Source of the DNA: an uncultured Eubacteriales bacterium | GTDB taxonomy: Bacteria > Bacillota > Clostridia > Oscillospirales > Oscillospiraceae | Assembly: GCA_900320465.1 (NCBI GenBank) | Contig: ONSQ01000002.1 | Span: 1 to 57,819 of the forward strand | DNA length: 57,819 nt | Direction: 5' to 3' | Shown: piece after piece, positions 26,223 to 31,872 of the stretch | How positions within the stretch are numbered: the stretch's first letter is position 1 | How the letters are laid out: each line of letters opens with the position of its first letter | The notes under the pieces: generated by a model | Told to the model about the DNA's origin: nothing | What the model saw: the letters and a program-made list of their open reading frames with translations, nothing else | Databases searched by the model: none | Made by a program: the position numbers and the translations under genes

Positions 26223-26345
26223 AGCATAGGGCGGACTGCGACTTGCTTCGCTCGCTGCATAAGTTCGGCTTAGCCAAACCGCTGCGCTTGCGTTTTTGGA
26301 GCCTCACTTATCGATCTTCTGCTTCTCTTCGCGCCAACTCTCCAC

Positions 26346-26383
26346 CAAACGAAAAGACCGCCCGAAGGTGGTCTTTTCGTTTG
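26346..26383. repeat. inverted repeat CAAACGAAAAGACC
   Basis: Perfect 14-bp arms CAAACGAAAAGACC / GGTCTTTTCGTTTG with a 10-nt loop in a gene-free stretch. Confidence 0.6.
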
Positions 26384-26660
26384 TATAAGTTTGCCCAAAA
26401 GGTATGGAAACCAGAGAAGCAGGCCTTCATCTGTGCTTGGCTATCGGAATGCCAAAGAAACGAGCCCTCCATCGTTAATTCATGCCCTCCGACGGTTGCG
26501 ATGATTGTTTTTCCAATCCGTGCAACTTTCGGTAGCAAGGATGGAAAACACCATCAAAACCCTGTCAGAATGACCCCCATTTTGGGATCCTGTAAGGGAC
26601 AGCAAGGGTGCTGATTTTGAAATCGTGAACTTTTCAGAGAAAAAAACGAGGAAATAAAAA

Positions 26661-26688
26661 AGATTCGCCACTTTTCAGTGACGAATCT
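26661..26688 (-). terminator. terminator of the first tRNA-Val fragment
   Basis: AGATTCG-C-CAC / GTG-A-CGAATCT hairpin immediately after a tRNA 3' end; T-rich on the minus strand. Confidence 0.6.
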
Positions 26689-26689
26689 A

Positions 26690-26713
26690 TGGTGGACGAT
26701 ACAAGACTCGAAC
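26690..26713 (-). pseudogene. tRNA-Val 3'-end fragment (CCA plus T-arm side only)
   Basis: 24 bp identical to the 3' end (CCA, acceptor strand, T-stem and loop) of the intact tRNA-Val at 28488. It is then replaced by a GC-rich palindromic sequence. A small inverted piece of the same tRNA (GAGGTCACAAGTTCGAG) is found at 26780-26796. Confidence 0.75.
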
Positions 26714-26776
26714 CTGCGGGCGCGGGCGCTGCGCGCCCGGCGTTCGCAGGCTTATCCGCGCGCAAGCGCGCTCAAT
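26714..26776. repeat. GC-rich palindromic block inserted in a tRNA fragment
   Basis: CCTGCG...CGCAGG hairpin with inner CGCGGGCG/CGCGCCCG pairing, then CGCGCGCAAGCGCG. It replaces the body of the tRNA copy. Confidence 0.6.
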
Positions 26777-26810
26777 TTGAGGTCACAAGTTCGAGACACA
26801 GCCTTTCAGC

Positions 26811-26850
26811 AAAAAGAAACAGCCACCCTCCTGGGTGGCTGTTTCTTTTT
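26811..26850. terminator. terminator of the second tRNA-Val copy
   Basis: 18-bp stem AAAAAGAAACAGCCACCC / GGGTGGCTGTTTCTTTTT with a TCCT loop. Confidence 0.88.
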
Positions 26851-26920
26851 GGTGGACGATACAAGACTCGAACTTGTGACCTCCCGCACGTCAAGCGGAT
26901 GCGCTACCAGCTGCGCCAAT
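26850..26920 (-). pseudogene. tRNA-Val(GAC) copy lacking its 5' acceptor strand
   Basis: 71 bp identical to the intact tRNA at 28488-28558. The 5' bases GGACG are missing and replaced by the palindrome GAGCGC-TTC-GCGCTC, so the acceptor stem cannot form. Confidence 0.85.
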
Positions 26921-27182
26921 GAGCGCTTCGCGCTCTGAGGGGGTTGATTTCACTGGGTTTTCGGGTTCGTATTACGTCTGCCAGCATGAGGGTAACGATC
27001 AAAACACGAACGATTTTTCTGCGGTTTTTTGGCTCTGTATGGTTACTAATATGGTTACTGTTTTGCCTAAAAAAGTGCAACATTCTTCAACTTGCAATCA
27101 ACTTCAATATAACCACTAAACAACATTGCTTTAACTCTTAACAACTTTCGTTCAACTCCCCTCTTGGGGCGGTTCCAGAACT

Positions 27183-27240
27183 GCGGCTTATTGCTCTATT
27201 TCAGGTATTTTCAGGAGCAATAAGCCGCCTTTTCTTTATT
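27183..27240 (+). terminator. hairpin terminator upstream of the mobile-element remnant
   Basis: GCGGCTTATTGCTC / GAGCAATAAGCCGC followed by CTTTTCTTTATTTT. Confidence 0.8.
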
Positions 27241-27241
27241 T

Positions 27242-27267
27242 TGAAATGCAAAAATAACGACAGGCTC
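27242..27267 (+). repeat. direct repeat (copy 1) in promoter region
   Basis: TGAAATGCAAAAATAACGAC and six more bases are repeated exactly at 27624-27649. Both copies precede a TATAAT-like box: TGCTATAAT at 27281-27288 is an extended -10. Confidence 0.75.
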
Positions 27268-27340
27268 AAATGAAATCCTTGCTATAATGAAATCACAAAA
27301 GAGATGAGGAACAAACCTCAAAGAAAAGGAGAAAACGAAA

Positions 27341-27616
27341 ATGAAAACCAAGAAGAATCACAAGAAGAATCCTACCACTCGCAATAACTCTTGCTGCGAG
27401 GTCATTGTCCTGAAAAGGGAAACTGCTCTTCAACAGTTTTTGGATGGCATGGCTCCCATCATTGAAGGTAAAGGGCAGAAGCAAGTCTGCTTCGACGCCC
27501 ACTGCTTTGATGGTCACGAAGAAGAGTATGACCAAGTTTGGGAGAAGGCCCAGCGCATCATGGCACTCAGGATTGCTCTCCACCGCAAAACCTTTTGCTC
27601 TGTCACGAGTGGATGA
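27341..27616 (+). CDS. hypothetical protein of mobile-element remnant
   Basis: A 91-residue basic/cysteine-containing protein (MKTKKNHKKNPTTRNNSCC at the start) with AAGGAG and an extended -10 promoter upstream. GC content is low compared with the chromosome. It lies between two tRNA-Val copies, so it belongs to the integrated element. No family recognised. Confidence 0.5.
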   Translation: MKTKKNHKKNPTTRNNSCCEVIVLKRETALQQFLDGMAPIIEGKGQKQVCFDAHCFDGHEEEYDQVWEKAQRIMALRIALHRKTFCSVTSG

Positions 27617-27623
27617 ACAGATC

Positions 27624-27649
27624 TGAAATGCAAAAATAACGACAGGCTC
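27624..27649 (+). repeat. direct repeat (copy 2) in promoter region
   Basis: Exact copy of 27242-27267, followed by GCTATAATT, upstream of the truncated gene at 27785. It suggests paired genes under matching control. Confidence 0.75.
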
Positions 27650-27784
27650 GGCGAAAAACAGAGCTATAATTAAAGCGTAAAGAAGAGATGAAGAACATCT
27701 CAAAAAATAGGGTTGTGACCAATCACTAAATTTTCGTGGCAAGAAAGACCACCATCGCGCAAAAAGCGCAGAAAGGAGCCTAAA

Positions 27785-28020
27785 ATGGCTATCAGCACTA
27801 CTTTCGAGAACTCTGTCCGCATCAACCGCAACTCCCGCACTATCGAGGTCTCCAAGAGCTTCGATAAGGCTGCCAGCCGCTTCGGTACCCGCGAGTACGA
27901 AGCTCTGCAGCAGGTCCGCAAGGACTACCCTGATTTCACCATCATGGTGAAGACTGTCCGCACCAAGGCTGACCACTTCAAGGGTCTGACCTACGACTTC
28001 ATGGAGAAGTACATCGCTTT
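27785..28020 (+). pseudogene. 5' part of a mobile-element hypothetical gene, fused to integrase tail
   Basis: About 78 codons (MAISTTFENSVRINRNSRT to MEKYIA) with a good ribosome site (AAAGGAG). The sequence runs straight into the end of an integrase gene in another frame, giving a chimeric 96-residue frame ending at 28075. The small protein type occurs on clostridial mobile elements (impression from memory, not searched). Confidence 0.65.
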
Positions 28021-28209
28021 CATGATTTGCGGCATCAATACGCTGTTATCGCCATCAAAAATGGGGACGATATAAAAACCATCCAAGGCAATTTGGGCCA
28101 CGCCACAGCAGCCTTTACCTTGGATGTTTATGGACATGTCACCGAAGAGATGAAGCGGAACAGCGCGGATCGAATGGAGAGTTATTTGCAAGCTCTTTCA
28201 AACTCGTAA
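28018..28209 (+). pseudogene. C-terminal remnant of a tyrosine recombinase (integrase)
   Basis: 63 codons with FHDLRH (catalytic Arg and His region), LGHATAAFTLDVYGH (second catalytic His and nucleophile Tyr) and the tail ADRMESYLQALSNS. The N-terminal and central catalytic parts are missing; the frame is opened by the preceding truncated gene. It lies next to the intact tRNA-Val, as expected of a tRNA-targeting integrase. The 280 bp to the tRNA carry no gene. Confidence 0.88.
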
Positions 28210-28458
28210 GAAGTCAAAAGAAAGTTGTTAAAAGGTCATATTGAAGTCCTGCAAAACTCGAACAGCAATCATAAAGAAACGCGATACAAGCAAAAAACTT
28301 GTAACGCGCCTTCTTAGTAACTTTTGAAGCACAAAAACGCCGAAAAAGTGACCATTTTTGAATATGCCACAACTTTTGCATGGTTACTGCTATTCCCGCG
28401 TTTTCAGAATTGTGAACTTTTCTCTGGCAAAAGCGGCGAAAAACAGAAGAAAAAGAAA

Positions 28459-28485
28459 GAAACCTGAACTTTTCGTTCAGGTTTC
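28459..28485 (-). terminator. terminator of tRNA-Val
   Basis: GAAACCTGAAC / GTTCAGGTTTC hairpin, followed on the minus strand by TTTCTTTTTC. Confidence 0.85.
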
Positions 28486-28487
28486 TG

Positions 28488-28563
28488 TGGTGGACGATAC
28501 AAGACTCGAACTTGTGACCTCCCGCACGTCAAGCGGATGCGCTACCAGCTGCGCCAATCGTCC
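28488..28563 (-). tRNA. tRNA-Val (GAC anticodon)
   Basis: A 76-nt cloverleaf with encoded CCA. Acceptor GGACGAT/ATCGTCC, D-arm GCGC..GCGC with loop AGCTGGTA, anticodon stem TCCGC/GCGGG with loop TTGACGT (anticodon GAC, reads GUC), T-arm ACAAG/CTTGT with TTCGAGT. All stems pair. It is the only intact copy of three at this locus. Confidence 0.95.
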
Positions 28564-28802
28564 ATTTTCCTGTCAGCTTGCTTATATTACTCGAAAACCC
28601 CTCCCTTGTCAAGCCCTTTTTTCATTTTTTCGCCTCCCGCCGGCTGCGGCACGGGGTAAAATGGTGGACATAATCGACATAATCCGCCGCAAACTCGTAT
28701 TTCTTTTGTAACTATTTGTTTATTTTCATTCTCTTTTTCGGGCTTTTTCCCCAATTCCGCCTGTTTTTTCCTGAAAAAAATGCATTTTCATAATGAAAAC
28801 GG

Positions 28803-28831
28803 TTGACATAAATTATTTGCTGTGTTATTTT
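28803..28831 (+). promoter_or_regulatory. promoter of lipoprotein gene
   Basis: TTGACA (28803-28808), 17-nt spacer, TATTTT (28826-28831), about 36 bp ahead of the start. Confidence 0.6.
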
Positions 28832-28866
28832 TGGTACACAGAATATTATGGAAAGGCGGGGGCGTC

Positions 28867-29829
28867 ATGAAAAAGGCCGGACTGTTTCTCTTGATCGTGG
28901 CTTTGTGCGTTCTTCTCACCGCGTGCGGCGAGCAGAAGGCATACGATGAGGCCTGCGCACTTTTTGAAAAGGGACGCTATGCCGAGGCCATCGAGATGTT
29001 CCGCGCGCTGGGCGATTACAGCGACAGCAGCGACCGCATCCGCATTGCCGAGACCCGGCTGGCGCAGACCAGCACCCATGTGGACACGGACAAGGCCGAG
29101 TCCGACCGCGCGCTGAAGTACGCCGACGCCTTCACTTATCTGGAGAGCGGCCGCACCCGCGAGGCCTACGCCGCCTTCTCGTCTCTGGGCAGCTACCGGG
29201 ATGCCGCCGAGCAGCTGCAGCGCTTCACGGTTGTGCGCGGCGCGCTGACGGGCGAGGAGATCCATGTGATCCGTGACGGTGAGGACACGCTGCGCGGCAG
29301 CGCGGTGTACTCTTACGGCGCCGACGGGCGCGCGCTGACCCGTTCCGGCTTCTGCCGGTTGGAGAAATACGGCTGGTTTGAGGATTTTGATTACCACTAC
29401 ACCTACGATCAGGCCGGAAACGTCTCCCACATCGATGCCATCAGCCGCAGCGGCGCGCTGAACTTCTCCATCGAGTACAGCTACAGCGAGAACGGTCGTC
29501 CGATCCACGAGTTCTATTCCGACAGCTTCGGCACCACGCGCGAGTTTATCCGCAGCTATACCTACCGGGATGTGACCGACAGCACCGGCTCCTACACCGA
29601 GGTGGTGGAGAGCGAGCTGTTCAACGGCAACGCCTTCCCTCTGGAGAGCTGGCAGGAGAGCTACTGCGAATTCGGCGTATCCACCATGAAGTGCGACTCT
29701 TCCACGACGGTGAACCACTACGCCGCTGATGGCAAGCGTCTGGATACTGTTGAGACGCTCGCCGACGGCAGCAAATATGTCACGACTTACAGCTACGGGG
29801 ACGTATACCTCTACACGCCGGCGGCGTAA
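28867..29829 (+). CDS. lipoprotein with TPR-like helices and YD-type repeats
   Basis: A 320-residue protein. Signal peptide with LLTAC lipobox (Cys20). Residues about 23-120 are helical TPR-like units (CALFEKGRYAEAIEMFRALG, then AFTYLESGRTREAYAAFSSL). The second half is beta-rich with repeats like YDQAGNVSHI and YSENGRPIHEF, resembling short RHS/YD repeats. Monocistronic, surface-anchored; function unknown. The ATG at 28867 is preferred because the lipobox spacing and the GGAAAGGCGGGGG element fit it. Confidence 0.75.
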   Translation: MKKAGLFLLIVALCVLLTACGEQKAYDEACALFEKGRYAEAIEMFRALGDYSDSSDRIRIAETRLAQTSTHVDTDKAESDRALKYADAFTYLESGRTREAYAAFSSLGSYRDAAEQLQRFTVVRGALTGEEIHVIRDGEDTLRGSAVYSYGADGRALTRSGFCRLEKYGWFEDFDYHYTYDQAGNVSHIDAISRSGALNFSIEYSYSENGRPIHEFYSDSFGTTREFIRSYTYRDVTDSTGSYTEVVESELFNGNAFPLESWQESYCEFGVSTMKCDSSTTVNHYAADGKRLDTVETLADGSKYVTTYSYGDVYLYTPAA

Positions 29830-29852
29830 GGCGGAGAAGCAAACAGAAAAAC

Positions 29853-29883
29853 ACCGCCGGAAGGCCTGAGGCTTTCCGGCGGT
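29853..29883. terminator. terminator between lipoprotein and pseudo-rhomboid genes
   Basis: ACCGCCGGAA / TTCCGGCGGT hairpin; on the minus strand it is followed by GTTTTTCTG. Confidence 0.8.
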
Positions 29884-29900
29884 ATCCATGTCTTTGTGGC

Positions 29901-30728
29901 TTATTCCGTGAAGTGCACGTGGTTGTTGATATGCTCCTCGCAGAAGCAGTGATAGCCCGCGCAGCGGGAGCAGTAGCGGAACTCCAGATTGGGGTAATCC
30001 GTATCGGTCCGCCCGCAGACGGCGCATTTGTGGTGATAAAGCTGATCGCGCTGCTCCCGGCGGATGCGCGCCGACTCCCGGCGGAAGTTGACGGTCTGGG
30101 CGCTGTCGCGTCTGGGCAGACGGCTCAGCAGCTCGCCGCCGCAGAACAGCAGGAAGCCAAGGAACGCGATGACCGGCAGCAGATTGTACGGGAACGGATC
30201 GGTCAGGATGGCATAGGCGAAGAAGGCCGCGTCCAGATAAGCCAGATACTTCATCTTCACCGGGATGATCATCATGAACAGCACCTGGGTGTCCGGGAAG
30301 TACGCGGCGAAGGCGAAGAACATCGCAAAGTAGATATAGGTAGGCGTCAGCATCACGCCAAAGCCCAGCGCATAAAGCACAAAGCCGAGAACGATCGTGA
30401 GCAGCATATTGATCAGCACATACAGGGTAAACTTGCCGCTGCCCCAGTACTGCTCGAGGGTCGATCCGATCCAATAATAAAAGTAGATGGAGATGAAGCC
30501 CAGCCAGGAGGTGCTGGCGGGGATGAACATAAAGCTGACCAGCCGCCAGATCTGGCCGTGCAGCACGGCCTCCGCGCTGAAGGGCAGATAGGCATACAGC
30601 ACGCTGTTGATCAGCCCGATCACCCAGGTGACGCCGCTGGCGATGGCCAGATACCGGGCCAGTCCCGGGATGCCGAAGTTGGGATGCCGGTACAGGAATC
30701 TGTCGATAACTCTCATGGGGTCTTTCAT
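29901..30728 (-). CDS. rhomboid-like membrane protein with C-terminal zinc ribbon
   Basis: A 275-residue protein with about six helices arranged like rhomboids (HGQIWRLVSFMFIP, then FYYWIGSTLEQYWGSG, then IIPVKMKYLAYLDAA). The catalytic GxSG motif is absent: the region reads TPTYIYFAMFF. It is therefore probably an inactive rhomboid (pseudoprotease). The C-terminus has CAVCG and further CxxC/H residues forming a zinc ribbon on the cytoplasmic side. The ATG at 30728 follows AAGGAG. Likely role: binding or sorting membrane clients, by analogy with derlin/iRhom-type proteins. Confidence 0.75.
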   Translation of the reverse strand: MKDPMRVIDRFLYRHPNFGIPGLARYLAIASGVTWVIGLINSVLYAYLPFSAEAVLHGQIWRLVSFMFIPASTSWLGFISIYFYYWIGSTLEQYWGSGKFTLYVLINMLLTIVLGFVLYALGFGVMLTPTYIYFAMFFAFAAYFPDTQVLFMMIIPVKMKYLAYLDAAFFAYAILTDPFPYNLLPVIAFLGFLLFCGGELLSRLPRRDSAQTVNFRRESARIRREQRDQLYHHKCAVCGRTDTDYPNLEFRYCSRCAGYHCFCEEHINNHVHFTE

Positions 30729-30816
30729 ACGTTCTCTCCTTTTCAAGCTGCAAGACGATCATACCCTTTTACGTCGGCAAAGTCTATGTATTTTTTGTAA
30801 AAAAGGGATTTTGCTC

Positions 30817-30845
30817 TTTGCGTTTCCGGGCGCTTGTGTTATAGT
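30817..30845 (+). promoter_or_regulatory. promoter of rlmB-like gene
   Basis: TTTGCG (30817-30822), 17-nt spacer, TATAGT (30840-30845). Confidence 0.5.
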
Positions 30846-30877
30846 GTAATTTGATATTTTATACAATGGAGACAAAT

Positions 30878-31648
30878 ATGGTGTCAAACGAAGAACGCGA
30901 GATCAAAAACGATCTGATCGAGGGCCGCAACGCCGTGATCGAGGCGCTGCGCGCCAACCGGGCGATCGACAAGATATACCTGGCCAAGGGCGACGTGGAC
31001 AAGACCCTGGGGCATATCGCCTCCAAGGCCCGCGCCGCGGGCATCGTGGTGGTGGAGTGTGACCGCCGCAAGCTGGATTTCATGAGCGCGACGAAGGCCC
31101 ACCAGGGCGTGATCGCGCTTTGCGCCGTGCGGGAGTACTGCTCGATCGAGGACATTCTGGCCCTGGCGGACGAAAAGGGTGAAAAGCCCTTCGTCATCGT
31201 CTGCGACGAGATCAGCGACCCCCACAATCTGGGGGCCATCATCCGCAGTGCGGAGTGTGCCGGCGCCCACGGCGTCGTGATCCCCAAGCGCCGCAGCGCG
31301 GGGCTCACCGCCATCGTGGACAAGGCCTCGGCCGGCGCGGCGGAGCATATGCTCATCGCCCGCGTGCCGAATCTGCCCGCCGCGCTGGACACGCTCAAAA
31401 GCCGGGGACTGTGGGTCTACGGCACCGCCGCCGACGGCACCAGCGGTCTGTGGAGCACCGACTTCACCGGCCCCATGGCGCTTGTCATCGGCTCGGAGGG
31501 GGACGGCATGGGCCGTCTGGTGCGGGAGAGCTGCGACTTCACCGTCAGTCTGCCGATGCGCGGCAAGCTCAGCTCGCTCAACGCCTCCGCTGCCGCCGGC
31601 ATCGTCATGTACGAGGTACTGCGCCAGCGCAGCGGCGCGGCGGATTAA
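30878..31648 (+). CDS. rlmB: 23S rRNA 2'-O-ribose methyltransferase, TrmH/SPOUT family
   Basis: A 256-residue enzyme that transfers a methyl group from S-adenosylmethionine to a ribose of 23S rRNA, by family Gm2251. An N-terminal substrate-binding domain (IEGRNAVIEALRANRAIDKI) precedes the SPOUT knot with DPHNLGAIIRSAECAGAHGV, LVIGSEGDGM and LSSLNASAAAGIVMYE. The ATG at 30878 has GGAG 6 nt upstream; ATG 30866 is in frame but overlaps that site. The stop codon TAA (31646-31648) coincides with the left target duplication of an inserted miniature element. RlmB is the best family name, but TrmH paralogues cannot be fully excluded. Confidence 0.85.
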   Translation: MVSNEEREIKNDLIEGRNAVIEALRANRAIDKIYLAKGDVDKTLGHIASKARAAGIVVVECDRRKLDFMSATKAHQGVIALCAVREYCSIEDILALADEKGEKPFVIVCDEISDPHNLGAIIRSAECAGAHGVVIPKRRSAGLTAIVDKASAGAAEHMLIARVPNLPAALDTLKSRGLWVYGTAADGTSGLWSTDFTGPMALVIGSEGDGMGRLVRESCDFTVSLPMRGKLSSLNASAAAGIVMYEVLRQRSGAAD

Positions 31649-31809
31649 TACTAATACCTGATAGAAAGTAGACAAAGATTTGCGAGTCAGAATTGCGCCA
31701 GACAAGGCGGGCTCCGCAGAGCATAATGGACATATATGGTCAAGGAGCCCAACGCAGTATGGCACAATTCTGGCCGCAAAGATTGTCTTGTTTTTATTAG
31801 GTATTAGTA
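31649..31809. mobile_element. miniature inverted-repeat element (MITE-like)
   Basis: 161 bp with perfect terminal repeats TACTAATACCT / AGGTATTAGTA, flanked by a TAA direct duplication (31646-31648 and 31810-31812). The similarity of the arms continues inward for about 50 bp (AGACAAAGATTTGCG versus AGACAATCTTTGCG, and CAGAATTG on both arms). There is no coding capacity. Confidence 0.85.
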
Positions 31810-31872
31810 TAAGCCCCCTTTTCCAGGAAACAGGCGCCCGGGAACGAAAGAAACAGAACAGGTTGTACGGAT

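Noticed and set aside
26243..26671. Short frames between the TIR/RyR promoter and the tRNA locus
   Set aside because: No ribosome site, motif or codon pattern; likely noncoding.
26690..26800. A second intact tRNA gene
   Set aside because: Only 24 bp of tRNA 3' end plus an inverted scrap are present; no D-arm or anticodon arm.
28018..28209. Active integrase
   Set aside because: Only the last third of the catalytic domain remains.
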